From Arctopsyche grandis (Eukaryota > Arthropoda > Insecta > Trichoptera > Hydropsychidae): 64,000 bases of DNA. The translations under genes and the position numbers were made by a program. Position 1 is the stretch's first letter; each line of letters begins with the position of its first letter. Below are positions 1 to 14,569 of this stretch, one piece after another. Location of the stretch: the NCBI RefSeq assembly GCF_051622035.1, contig NC_135355.1, positions 32,716,486 through 32,780,485 of the forward strand, in the 5' to 3' direction. The notes below the pieces were generated by a model. The model had not been told where the DNA came from and made no database searches. It worked only from the letters and a program-made list of their open reading frames with translations.

Positions 1-206
1 CAATATATACTGCAGTCAATTTACAACCACCTTATTCCATATCCTCACACTCGCTCGGCCATCCATGTACAAATGAGAATGTGTGTTCTTTTTCGTATTC
101 ACAACATGATCTTCTTATGAACTTCTATAATATTTAATGTTTAAGACTCCAGTAATTTCCTTGCATAAAATTACAAACATCCGTTTTTATATACATACAT
201 ACATAT

Positions 207-660
207 ATTAGCCAACAGTATGGCTCGATGATTGCGTTTATGTTTAGCACCGAGCGATTAGTGGGTTCTATCCCGTGCTAATCTTTAATACTGCTGGTCT
301 GACTTCGATATTTGTGACTCCAAGTTTCTTATCAGAGTTTGCCAATTTATCTGATTTTCAATGTTAAAACGGTTCCACAAATTGGCAGAATCATCCTACC
401 AGCTGTCACAAATATCTGAATTTGATTTATGTAAAAAATATGTGAAAAATTATGTACAAGTCTAAATCCATAGATGTGTCAATGGATTAATTAATTAATT
501 AATTAATTGTTAATTTCGTGTTCTTCAGCCTCGTGAAATACGGTGATTTATGTAATAATAAAAATTCTGCAATGTTTGTAATTAATTGCCTAGGAAGGCG
601 CATTGGGGTCTACCTGTCAGCCCTTCCTGGTATATATGTATATAAAAATATTATGTGCAA
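207..660 (+). repeat. tRNA-derived SINE, diverged copy
   Basis: Diverged copy of the SINE best seen at 1299-1735. A tRNA-like head (tggctcgatgattgcg, B-box-like gtgggttctatcccg) is followed by the family body (gtgactccaag, cagagtttgccaatt, gtcacaaatatctgaatttg) and the 3' hairpin at 589-630, whose stem is CCTAGGAAGG / CCCTTCCTGG. An (A/T)-rich tail follows. It lies in the intron just upstream of the receptor exon. Confidence 0.75.
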
Positions 661-798
661 ATTTTGGTCGATCGCCATTGGTCTACTGTGCGTCTGCGTA
701 ATTACGAGCTATTACTACAGCGCTGAAGTGATTTACTATTAATGTGCCTATATTTTAAGTTGGGATTAACTAACGGATATTGCCATGTTTGTTTTCAG

Positions 799-945
799 TA
801 TATGCGTGACCGTGGTGGTGCTGAACGTGCACTTCCGGTCTCCGCAGACCCACCGGATGGCCCCATGGGTCAAACGGGTCTTCATCCACATCCTGCCTAG
901 GCTACTCTTCATGAAGAGACCCCAATACAAATTCGACACCACCAG
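799..945 (+). CDS. nAChR alpha exon: TM3 end and start of cytoplasmic loop
   Basis: Bounded by acceptor tttgttttcag and donor gtataat. It starts on the third base of a codon and ends with AG of an Arg codon that is completed by the first base (A) of the exon at 22558, so the join is phase-consistent across a 21.6 kb intron. Confidence 0.9.
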
Positions 946-3232
946 GTATAATATAAAATATCATTCACGCCCTTCATTCGTCACCATTGCGGTATTGATA
1001 GAATTTGAATTAAACAATCAATATTTATTACATTGTAATTGTGTTCATAAATTAGTTTATATTGTATGCTTTAAATATACACTATGCAAACTTTGTGTCT
1101 GCCTCGTAATTATTATTTATTTTTATTTTGATTTTACAAATATACCAGGAAGGCTTAACAGGTAAACCCCAAATGCGCCTTCCTGGTCCACATAATTATT
1201 ACATAGATACATGTAAATCTAAACGATATCTGACATCTATGGTCAGTATATATTACAAACATTGTATTAATACGATAAATAACGATGAATAACTGTCAGC
1301 CAGCAGCATAGCTCGGACGTTAAGCTTCTGCTTACCGTCAAGAAGGTGCCGGGTTCTATCCCTGAATGAAAATGAATTTTTCAGAGTATGCTGTTGGTCA
1401 GACCTGGATTTGTGACTCCAGGTTGATCGTTTCCTATCAGAGTTTGCCAATTTTCTCTGATTTCATTGTTGAAACGGTTCCCGGAAAAAAAATTGGCTAA
1501 AAATCCTTCCTACCTACTATGTCACCACTATTTGAAATTTGATGGATGTACAATAAAAAATTTATGTACAATTCATAGATGTCTCGTTAATTTGCGAGTT
1601 TTTTCAGTGTCTCGCAATTCAACGACTTATAATAAAAAAATGCTGTATTTGTATTTGTAATTAGCCAGGAAGGCGCATTGGGATTTACCTGTAAGGCCTT
1701 CCTGGTATATATGTAAAATAAAAATAAAATAAAATGTACCAATATGAATTTTATATTCGATAAACAACCACAGAGACATCTATGGTGAGCAATATGGCGA
1801 AACCTAAGATATAACAATAACCAAAGGTTCGCAACAGAAAATTGGAAAGGAAACGCCAATTTTACAGGAATCGTTTCAATGAAAATCAGAAAAATTGGCA
1901 AATTCTGATAAGAAACAATCGACCTAGACAAATCAAGGTCTAGCCAACAGCGAGACTTGGAATCAGGGAATCGCAGCAACAGGGAATCGAACTCGTAACA
2001 TCAAGTACGAAATAATTCAACATTCAACACTAGACCACGCTGCTGGTTAATTATATAAAGGCTACATCTCTCACCCTTATAATTAGAATGTGCGAAGTCC
2101 TCGTTAAAACGAAATAAAAATAATTTATGTTAACGCCCTCTTCGTTTCCATTGTTTTCGATAAAATTTCATTATATGAAATAATATTACGTTATGTTGTA
2201 TTTATATTATTACGATTCTTGATGAGTTTCCGCTATAATGAACACTTGCATAATGAGTTTACGCGCGTCGTAATGGTATTATACACGCTTAGCGGAATAA
2301 ATAGGGAGGCTTTCGATTAAAAAGTTTGGGAAGCACCCTCCTATAGCCCTTTTTTTGGTTCATTTAAGCCCTATCCTCATCATATAATCTCCATACAATA
2401 CACATTCAAACTGTTATCTGAATTTGTATGTATCAAGAGGCTTATGTGGAACCGATCCGGTTCGTTTGATAGTATATGTAAGAACCATCGACGTACATAA
2501 ATCGGTTATTTAGTTCAATATGATTTAAATAAGCTTTAACTCGATATTCAAATACATAATATGGGTATTACCCATATCTCTACCCTACTCCTTTCCTTTT
2601 GGGCATACTTGGGTATAATTCCCTTGAACTTCGGAGAAACTTCTCCAGCTACTACGTGGTAATACGTCATGCCCGTTGTTGCTGGAGCAGTTGGGACTGT
2701 ATGTTCCTAATAACTACATATATGCGTGGTAGACATCATCATTTGATGGCTGTACCTCCTGCCCGCACAGTTCTTTTTCGAATGGCTCCTATTCCAAGAG
2801 CTATTCGACTTCTTAATGAAATCGTTGCTGCTGAGACTGAATGTGATATTTTCCACCTAAGTGAGTGTAAATTGTCGGATATTACTCTAACCCATTTATC
2901 TGGTAGTCTGCGCTCATCATCGTTTTCATGATTGATTGTAGTTTATGAGTGGAATTTTGATTTACTCTCTTCCATATGGGGCCTCACAGGGATGTTTTGT
3001 ATTTGCAGTTGGTTCTTATTTATTGGAACTGGCTGTAGGTGCAAGGCATTCCTTATGTTATATTTTATATTTGATAGTTTTACGTATCTGCTATTATAAT
3101 TGCTATTGTTTTTTATGATTATGTATAAATGTATTATTGTGTGTATATACATACATATGATTATATTTGTTTTTCTTTCTCTCTTTTCTTTTATAAGACA
3201 TTCCCTTCTTTGTTGTTATTTTATAATTTGTA

Positions 3233-3278
<46 letters not shown>

Positions 3279-4989
3279 GTTGTTTGTGTATATATGTATA
3301 TGTTTTGTTTTTGTTATGTCTAATTTCTTTAGTTATTATTTTGTTTCTTTTCTTTTTTTTCTATTTATGACCATTGTAGCGCATTAGGAATTCCTGTAAT
3401 GCTACAATGGTCCAAACTTTAAATAAATAAATAAATTACGAGAAGAACAAAAATCCATCTAGTGCGATCTCTGGTGTTCCCCATTGCATTGTATGGAGTT
3501 GAGAAAGAGAAAAAGGTACATTCTAGACGCATTTTAAATTTGGTGTTGGAGACGGATGCTGCGCATACCATGGACATCTCCATCCTCAAAAAGCTGGCAG
3601 TCTCAAAGAGACTCTACACAACATGTAGGAACAGGGTTCTTTCCTATTTTGGCCATATGACCAGGATTCATGTGGAGAGTAGAGACTGGAGAAGCTGGTA
3701 GTCTCCAGAGCTCTGGAGAGAAGGCGAACGAGAGGATGGTGTCCCAAGAGATGGTCAGACCAGATCAAAGAACTGGCGGGATCGTCCCTTAACGCTACTA
3801 ACAACTTGGCAAAGAACCAGGGTGAGTGGAGGCGAACCGTCCATCAAATTTCAATCATTGAACATGTGGGAAAAGGGTTATTTCCTACTTTGACCAGGAT
3901 GAATGTGGAGATTCTGGAGAGGCTGGTAGTCACCGGAACTCTGTAGGAAAGGCGAACGAGAGGACGGTGTCCCAAAAGATGGTCAGACCAGATCAAAAAA
4001 CTGGCGGGATCATCCCTTAACGCTGCCTTCAACTTGGTAGAAAGCCAGGGGGAGTGGAAGCGGATCGTCCATCAAATTCCAGACATTGCGCTCAGCATTG
4101 ATCACACGAGGAAGAAGAATATTCGCAATTTTCAAAGCATATTATACGTCCTTACAAACCCCCCCTCCTCCTAAATAGCACTGAAAGTTTTTCCAAAATA
4201 CCACAACCAAAAGTATTTCAAAAGCTTTAATATAATTAATTAGCAATAAAACATTGTTATCCGTTTAACCTCCTCTACCTGTCCAAGTTTAGTCGCAGCC
4301 ATTCACATTTCACTTTCCTACAAAAATCGACCCAAAACCAAACACCTGAAAAACTCGGATACCACGTTTAAAAAATCGTTCCAGAATGGCGAACGCGTAA
4401 CATCACCGTCAGGGGTATGTTTAATGTGCGACCGTCACCTCTAATTAATTATTCGCTAATCGACGATCGGTCCACGGGGTCCAATGGACCCCAACGGGTG
4501 GTTCTTCGGCAAACAGAGCGACCGTCGATAATTCAAATTGGCTCGTTTAGTATGCGCGCTCACAAAACGTCATCGCAAACCGCATTCAAAATTTCCACCG
4601 GTCGATCGATAATTCGCACTCGAATTGAGACCCTTTAGGGTCGTCGTGGCATACGAGAACCTCTGCATATGTTGTGTACTTGTATCTTGGGTCTGTTCTG
4701 GTGGCAATCAAGACCGAACACGGAAACCTCCTTACCGCAGGATGCACATACACATACGTACAATTTATGACATCCAACTTAAGACGTAGACGTTGTATTT
4801 CCGCCCAGACACGATTAATGAAAGAACATCCGGTTACCAGCATCCCGACAATTCAGCGTAATTATTTCTGATCCCGGCGAGAGACGGGAAAGGTTCAATT
4901 ACACTTCAGAAACCTCCGAGTTTGTTTCGATGGCGATGTAGATTCACCCGACGTGTTTGAATGTGAAACCTACACATGTACATACATAC

Positions 4990-5080
<91 letters not shown>

Positions 5081-5081
5081 A

Positions 5082-5155
<74 letters not shown>

Positions 5156-7905
5156 CGTTTAGTTCTCCTGCTCTTACGTGGTAATACGTCATGCCCGTTG
5201 TTGCTGGAGCAGTTGGGACTTTATGTCCCTAATCACTATGTGCGTGGTAGACATCATCATTTGCTGGCTGTACCTCCTGCCCGCACAGTCCTTTTTCGAA
5301 TGGCTCCTATTCCAAGAACTATCCGACTTCTTAAAGAAATCGTTGCTGCCGAGACTGAATGTGATATTTTCCACCTTAGTGAGCGTAAATTGTCGGAAAT
5401 TACTCTAACCCATTTATCTGGTAGTCTGCGCTCATCATTGTTTTCATGATTGATTGTGATTTATGAGTGAAATTTTGATTAACTCTCTTCCATTTGGGCC
5501 TTACAGGGATGTTTTGTATTTGTAGTTGTTTCTTACATATTTATTGAAACTGGCTGTAGGTGCAAGGCATTCTTTATGCTATATTTTATTTGATATTTTT
5601 ACTTTATCTGTTATTATAAATGCTATTTTTTATGTTTATGTATGAATGTATTTATGTTTATGTTTAATTGTTATTTTGTTTTTTTTTCTTTTTTGTGCTA
5701 TATTTTTTGACCATTGTGGCGCTTTAGGAATTCCTGTTATGCCACAATGGTCTGTTTAAAATAAATAAATAAATATATATATAAATAAACATATAAACAC
5801 ACATTAATTTTCATAGTCGGATATTTCTGAGCTTAGCGTTTCTCGAGCGGTTGATAGTTGGGTATGAAGAAAACATTCAAAGGGCTTTGAACGTATCTAA
5901 AACACGGCTATGGTATTAGTTAGAGTACCATGATGTACATATGTACATACATATACATATGTAATATACCAATTTGAAAAATGTAGATTTTTATAACTGA
6001 AAATACACTTGTCCAGTAAGGAGCCCTTCAATTCCAAGCTCCGAGCGTTTCAAAACCAATCCAATTTTTGATTTTGACTTTTAATAAATCTGGTGGCTCC
6101 AAGTTAGAAAGCTGTGCATTTATTATTAAGTATTATTTTTATACACATATGCATTTGCATGTATGTATGTATGTATTAAGATTTTTTATATACGCATCAC
6201 ATACAAATTAAATGAAATTACTCTTACACTATACATACATAGGTATATACATAGGTGAATTAAATTAAAAATAAAATATAACCGAAGTAACTGAATCGAA
6301 ACACTAAACACCTTAGTACCATATATAACCCAGTTTCTTGCTTTATTTGTTTATTTATTTCTTTAAAATACTTGGAAGAGGAAACATAACCGATGAACCT
6401 GAATGGTTGTAATTATAATATCACAAAAATACAAAATAAAACAGGATAAAAATAAAAATTGAATACACCACAGCGTGGTGCACTGGTAGAGCTATTGCAT
6501 ATGTACCAGTAGTTAAGTCGTGACATTAAATAAAAATTTAAAAAAATGCACAATAGAGCTCACTTAGCATAATTGTAAACCTGGGAAATTATAGTAACAA
6601 AGAAGATGATTATACTTGCTAATATCTAGAATAAATTCAAGCCTCATCCAAGAATCTTTTGATAATAATTGTCTGCTGTATGTATACTGTTCGTATTGCT
6701 ATGACTTCCCCACTTTAATTTCCTAACTTTTCAAATTATACTGTAATAGTCAGTAGTAACTTGAACAATTGTTCCAAATCGTAAAATAAAGCCACGATGT
6801 AATGCACTGATAGAGCTATTGCATACCAGTAGAGGTCGTAGGTTTAAGTCACTGTCAAATACGCATATGGTGAGATCTTGTGGTTATTTAAAAACACAGA
6901 TCGACCGTTTCCTGTTAAAATTTTAGGTATTGAGTGCCGAGGGACGTCAGGCCGAGCGACGGGTGACGTCATCGTCCCGCGCTGTGTGATAGCGAACACA
7001 CTTCCACACACATACATTCATCATTTTGAACTGGGACATTTTGACTATAGATTCCAATATTCATTTTGAACAGGAAATTGACAGATTTTGAGACATCGAC
7101 CGAACAACACCAAGATATAGAAAAATCGTGCGATTTAAAAAACACATATCTTCAAATCTCGAGCCAATCAACAATTTTTATTACCAGATTCGTGTTCGTT
7201 GGGCATATATCTATAAGAAAAGTCATATCTCGTCTCTGAACCAAAAAAAAAGTCATCATTTGTCGAACAGTGTTATTAGTGTTGTACCAGATGAAATATC
7301 TTCGCATGGGTGTTGGGTTAAATAAAAAAAAATTAAAAGAAATGTGTCGGTCTGTATCTCGAAATATGTTTATTTATTTATTATCAAATTGCAAATTGCC
7401 AATGAATTATTACAGATAAAAATTTTAAACTAAATATAATTTAACATAGTTAACAAAATTAACAAAACTATAATTAGTAATCCTAAAATAATATAATATA
7501 ATTCGAAACATTTTATTAAACTTACATATATACATACATATTACGATACCCGTATCCGATATAATGGAACAATTAAATTTTAATTAATTTTTTCGACGCT
7601 ATTCGTTTTTACGTAAATCGTAAATGAATGAAAAAAATTGTGTCGCAAAAATAATTTGAAACCTACCTACCTACATGTATATGTATATAAAACACCGATA
7701 AAAAAATTAATTAAATAAATTTTCAATAGATGGCGGTAAATTCTCATCCAAGTGGAAAGATTGGCATCGATTAGTATATATAGAAGTTTTCTTTTGTTAT
7801 TATATCTTCGTATACGTTTTAATGACAGTGACGACAGTGATCGAAACGACTATTATAGTACGGCGAGCGTTATCTCAGATAGACAGACACACAGACAGAA
7901 TAGCG

Positions 7906-7982
<77 letters not shown>

Positions 7983-10900
7983 GTACATATATGATACAAT
8001 ACAATGCGTAGCTATAGATTTTGGAAATATGTACTATTAAAAATAATAAAAACGAGTCACGTACATTTAAAAATATATTTTATTTAATATTAATATTACG
8101 TATATTTTACAGATATATTAAAGATAATATAAACGCTTGATCAAAAACATTGACCCGGTTTCATTCGTTAGATTCAACCCCCTACCGATTACTTCATAAT
8201 TCCGATTTAATCGGAAAACGGTCGTCCGTTTAAATGGGTCGTCCGTCCGAGGAATGATTGGAAGATCACAGTTCACTGGTTCGTATATTGCGGTTGAAAA
8301 CTGATTATCAATAGTCACAGTTTGGAAATCAGCGGTACGAGGAGAGGTCGGAAATGGAAATACCCGTGTTTCAGCGTGCTCTTTGGCAAAGGTGCGATTT
8401 ATGCGAAGCGCATGCCGCTACTAATGAACGCTTTTAATTGCAAACTGCACAACCTGTCAAAACTGCATTACCCTTATAAATTTGCGGCTTTTGCGCAATG
8501 TCAAACCGAGAAAAATTAATTAAATTTGCACGCTTTTTTAGCCTGCGGGTGAAGGGCAATGCGAATAGGCTTTCGCTCGGAATCGAATTTGAGCCGTTGA
8601 CAATTGCGAACTACCAGTATAATTGTTGTTGTTTTTTTTTATAGTGCGAATACTAACACATAAAAATAAGCTTAATAAGCGTGCGTTTTGTATGGAAAAT
8701 TTCAGTCTCGTTCATTAATGCAGTGTCACGTCGTGTTTTGAAATATTTTCATAGGGTCATGGTCGTCGTTGAATATATGTATGTATGTATATATCATTGA
8801 AAATATATTATACATGCAAAAATTATACGTGACTTGTTTTGCATGTGTTATGAGATGTGGTTAGGAACATCATTTATATTTAAATGGAAGAAGTTTGAAA
8901 ATAATCGACATAAAAATCGGCTACATACATACAATGCAACCTAATAATTTTTAATATTCAATAATATAATCAAATTGTAAGTACATTTTTAAAAAATATC
9001 TAGCCAATAATATTCCAAATTTCCATACATTCTTATCATGTTAGCGTTTGGGAATCTTATATATAAAACCAAAACGGCGTTTGTAATTCGTTTCTGATTG
9101 GCTGTCGGCAAAGTCGTGTCTGATTGGCTGGATTGGTCAAAGACGTTTGTGATTGGTCAGACGTTAAATAATATTATTTTTTTTCATATTTCGACGGTAT
9201 TTCCACTATTAGACTGCATTTCCGTTTCAAGGTACTTTTATTATATCAGTGCTAAAACGGAAAAGATCGTCAAAAGTGGAACCGAGCGAAGCCGGGTAGT
9301 ACCATTAGTACTACATACATACATATATAATATCGACAATGGATCTGAACATATTCTTTAGAAACTTCTTGTCTGCTTCAAGCACGCTCTTATCTTGTCA
9401 AATATATGTTACGTAGTGGTTGCCCTACTTTTAAGATTCTTTCAATAAAGAATTTGAGTTATATTTATTTTCCAATAAAAATCTTTTTCTTCAATTTTTT
9501 TTCGATATCTCATTAATCCTATGAGTGCTGACGTCTTTCGTAACATTTCAGCAGTATTTTATTAAAATATAATTTCAAGTAACCATTTGTACGCGCGACA
9601 GTATATTATTTGACACATTTTATTCGTGAGTCGTTGATATTTGCCAGTCGACTTCCTACGTTCCCGGTAAACTATAATATTTTATATTCAGTATTGTCAC
9701 TTCGAGTAGAAAAATTAAGTTGAATAGAAAATGAAAGCCAATTATTTTTTCAATTTCATAATCGATAAAAAATTACGGCGCCCCTTCGCATGCTACGGCG
9801 CCCAGCGCCCAGTACATATGTACATATAAGCCAGCCCTGGCTATGTACATGTGTACATTCAAAAATATATCTATCCGAGTATTCGATAGAATAAGACGGT
9901 GAAATAATTCTGACCATGTATCAATCCTACTTTTGTCCCATATAACATATAATGTATGATTTATTGATGTGATATTACTTATTGTGACGTGACGTCTGAT
10001 ACGAAGTGAATTATAGAGCGAAGAGGCAGTAGGAGTAATTTGCTAGATTTATATTATATTATAGTACATACATATACATACATATGGTACATATATATGC
10101 GTTATAATAACACAAAGGGCAGACTATATGTATATCCTCTCATCCACAGGGCTGCGTGCGTCTGTGTAGTAAGTTAAGAGTTAACATTAAACTGTATTAT
10201 TCGGAAGCGAAAGGGGTTTTGTTTGTTCCGAGCTTCGAAAGTTTCCAAACTAATGATTCAAGAACCTCGCAAGTTTCCGCACATTATTTGTAAATGGGAC
10301 GTGCCAAGAGAAATTGCGACGTTCCTATTATTTATCGATACTTTTGCCGTCTTATCATAAACTGGAAACCCACCTTTTGCCATCGTCTATAAATAACTTT
10401 CTTGGTGCTTTTCAATTATCAAATGTTACGTTTTATTTCTCAAACAATATTATGTGGTATTAACCAGTACAGCTCAAACCGGCATCTGCGCGTAAGCATC
10501 AGTATGAAAAATATTCTTGAGTACATTCTACATATATGGACACATTCATATCTTCCGTAAAGTGTACGTAGCGTATCCGTAATAGCAGTAACCGATACGA
10601 TTTATTCATATTATACAGCAGTACATGTCACCGAAACGTATCAAGCAGAACCAGTTTTATTTGGCCTCTGTGGAAATATGAACGCATGGCATAAAGTCAT
10701 ATTAGTGAGTGCCATCGTACTAACTAAAGTGCGCATGAATATTCTCGGTAATGTCATATTGTGACAATATTGACTCGATGATGCAAGCAAAATTGTGCCG
10801 TATAGTCGCACTCTGAAATGTATGTATATGTAAGCCGATTTTGCCTTGCACTCACCCAAAATAAGTATGGACGTGTCGAAAACGGGCGGTGCTGTATAGC

Positions 10901-12458
10901 ACGAATAGAATAGTCGTTTACGTGCAGTACTGTGCCGAGCTTTTGACGTGCAATTCTAGATAATATAAACGAACCTATAATCGTATAAAATATACATATA
11001 TAAATGGTAAATAGTCATTGGTAAACATTTCACTAAAATAAAATAGTAAATTTTGCCAAAAATCATTTGCAAAGTAAAGCATTTATAAAGTGAAGCATTA
11101 GCAACGTTATTTGTTTAAGCCTACTCAAATCAAAAATATAATATTTAAATTATATAATTTATACAGAATAATCTACATACATATGCCGGGCAAATATTAT
11201 CGGAAATAACACATGAATTTCGAGCAACGTTCTTATGAAAACATTCGCAATGAAAACATGTCGTACTGAATGTAATTATATTTAACTAGCGATGAAACAT
11301 CAATATCATCTGATGCATTATATTTTTTTTATTTATATTCGCATAAACGAATAATTTCTTAAAACTTATATCAAAAAAATTAAATAAAGTTAATGCACAT
11401 ACATACATTGTTCAATTAAATTACCGTTAGGTAGTATTTACATTTATTCTAGTAACCAGCGGCGTGGACTGGTGGTTAGCATATTATGTTTTCAAGACTC
11501 TAGTGGTCTGAGTCCCACTAGAGTCCCGCTGCTGGCCAGGCCTTGGATTGTGACTCCAGCTCGATCGTTTCTTATCAGAGTTTGCCAATATTAAAGAATA
11601 CAAGTATAAATTTTCAGCTTGATACGTTCAGGGTTGTGGAAAGAATCGTGGTCACAACATTTTTGACTTTTCTAAGAGGAAAAAATCCCACTTTAGTGAT
11701 TTTTTTTTATTTTCATCACATTGATACAAAAATTATACAATTTTTTGTTTAAGGGGTCGATAAAAATAGTGGAAGAAAAATTGAACAAGAGTAAACTGCC
11801 ACTTCTGGTTGACGGATGCTTCCCAAATTTTATAAATAACTTTTTATTAAGCTTTAACTTCTATATATGAAATTTCAATAAACCAAAAGTTTTCTGAGAA
11901 AAACATAAAAAATTTCAATCTGATTAGCGTATTGGGAGGTAATTGAATTCAAAAACATAAAAAAGAGGACGCCTCTAAGGGCAGGTACCATTTCCGGTCA
12001 ACTTAAAAATTTGAAAAAAATTTAGGTTATATCGATAAGTATTTCAGTGACCGATACTAAGTTTCAGTTTGATAGAACTAACGGTGTTCAAAAAATCCCC
12101 AAAATACACATACACATACACATTTCATCTAGATCATGAAAACGATTCAGTCAAAATCTCGAGTTCGAATTTTCACATGATTCATCTTCATTTGGAGTCA
12201 CAAATACCCCCAAATCTAGCCTGCAGTATAGCGGCTCGAACCCACTGATCACTTGGTGCTAAACATTGAGACAACTCGCACCCTCGAATGCTGAGTTAAG
12301 AGCCTTGTCCATACAAACTTATTAGACTTCTCTCTTCCTCAATAGTGGCACTAGAGAAATTATTTTTTAATATGTTATTTACATATATCCACCATAAGCA
12401 TGTTTCTATTTTTTTTTTATTTTTTGATTTATCAAAAAATCAAAAATCAATTAATCAA

Positions 12459-12539
<81 letters not shown>

Positions 12540-13080
12540 AACATGCCTACGGTGGATATCCATAGCATATTAAAAAATCATTTCTCTAATACGTTTGTAT
12601 GGACAAAGCGTTGGGGTCCAGCCAGTGCCGGTTTTAGGGGGGGCTGGGTCAGCCGGCGTCAAATAAGTTAGGGCGCCGAACGATGCGTCAAAGGCGCTTA
12701 AAAATTTAAAATTAGAGCGCCAAAAGCCATTCAAAATTTTAGATTAGAACGCCAAAGGCGAAAGTTCTTTCTAAGGGTGTTTAGAAGAAATTGCCCGAGG
12801 GCGCCATCGGGTGTAAGGCCGGCACTGGGTCCAGCCCTCTTAATTACCAATTTTATTTATTTAATTCAAAATTAAGAATATTTCTATCGTCATTTTTCAT
12901 AATAGGTATATCATTTTTTTGTAATTCTTAGAAGTATACATTATATTACATTTATGTACATATGTATTACATACATATACATATATCTATCGGTGAGATA
13001 TTTTCAGCCAACTTTTTCCCCTCTAAGATTTTCCTTATCACGGGCAACGTGTACCGCTAACCGTAAATGTACCATGTATA

Positions 13081-13154
<74 letters not shown>

Positions 13155-14538
13155 TTTTGTATTGTACGAACACATAAACCCCATCCAGCCAGTGGATAAA
13201 TTTTCGAGTCTTAACCCTTTGAGCGCGGACGGGCGGCCGGGCGGCTCACTCCTTATCGCCACTGCCCCCGAGTTAACCGTTCGTAAATCAGGATATGTAA
13301 TAAAACTCCAACTCCCAGTTTAAAATCGCATCGGCATTATTCTTGTGCGGGTATTCCCCACCCCAGGGCGAGTGCTGCGTGCAAAAGTCGGCCTTTATCT
13401 TGGCTCAGGAGGTCGGTCGACGTTAAAGCCGGGGCTCGGTCAAGTCAGATAAGTGCCCGAGGGGCTACACGTTACACATTAACCCCTAGCATGCCAAGTT
13501 TTGATAACGAACCCACCTTCGTTCACCTTCGGGTCCGTGTGATGCTTGCGAAAATTCGTTTGATGATACCCTTTATATTTTGCATGAAAAACTTTCAGAC
13601 AAATCCACCAACTTCAGCATTAAAATTATATTATCTAATGTACATATGTATTAGGTATTGCCGGAATTAATGCCGTTTTTGTAATATGCAAATTATTTGA
13701 CTCGATCTCTTATAGTTCGTTGACAAGTGAAGACGTGTCTTGTGTTTTTTTTTCTTCTTCTGTATTTGTTGCGTTCCTTTTGAACAAAAAAATCTTTTGT
13801 CTACCACATCCACAAAAAATGATAGAGTCATGTCCATCAGAGGCTCATTTAAAGAGCAGTATGTTATTGTTTCACGCGAAAAAAAGTGCCGTAGAGGCTT
13901 CAAAATTCATTTGCGACATATACGGCGATATACTGGATGTAAGGAAGTGCCAACGTTGGTTTTAGAAATTTCAATCGGGCAATCTCAGCTTGGATGACGA
14001 GCCTCGAAGTGGACGGTCAAGATCACTGTCAAGCGTCGTCCGAGGGTCGATGAATTGGTATATATCACCTTCAAGTTAGTATAAACAATTCTATAGAATT
14101 TCAACGAGACCGCTCCAATCCCGCACGATCCCGCAAGATCCGGCGTATCATACCGGGTATGAGCGTATTTTTTTTATGTGTTTAAAACTATCTAAAAAAA
14201 TATATCCCGCGTACAGCATACCGCTCCGTCGCTGTGTGATCGCGCCCTTAAGCATCTCTAAAGGCGGATATCGAAGCAAATCCAATTTTGACTCTTGATG
14301 AATTATCGCAAATCCAATGAATTATAAATAATTAAAATCTTGATGAATTATAAATAATTAAAAAATTAGGATTGAATTTTACTATGAAAAACGACATTTA
14401 TTCCGGGACGACCTAATATATAATATTTTATTTTATTTTACATAGATAAAGGAAGGCTCGTCAGGAAGACCCCAATGCGCCTTTCTGGATAACTAATTAC
14501 AAACAATGCAGCATTTTATCTATATATATAAAAATGAA

Positions 14539-14569
<31 letters not shown>

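Noticed and set aside
4944-5449. Long open frames of repeating Tyr-Ile on both strands
   Set aside because: They only translate the (TA)n array; the same applies at 7752-8040, 12345-12671, 12954-13262 and 16557-16858.
6785-6865. Possible functional tRNA gene
   Set aside because: Only A-box-like and B-box-like parts are present; I cannot pair the acceptor stem or form a cloverleaf. Better read as a SINE head.
9776-9840. A piece of the 12623-12827 hAT family (gcgcc words, ccagccctggc)
   Set aside because: Only short GC-rich words are shared; no terminal repeat or target duplication.
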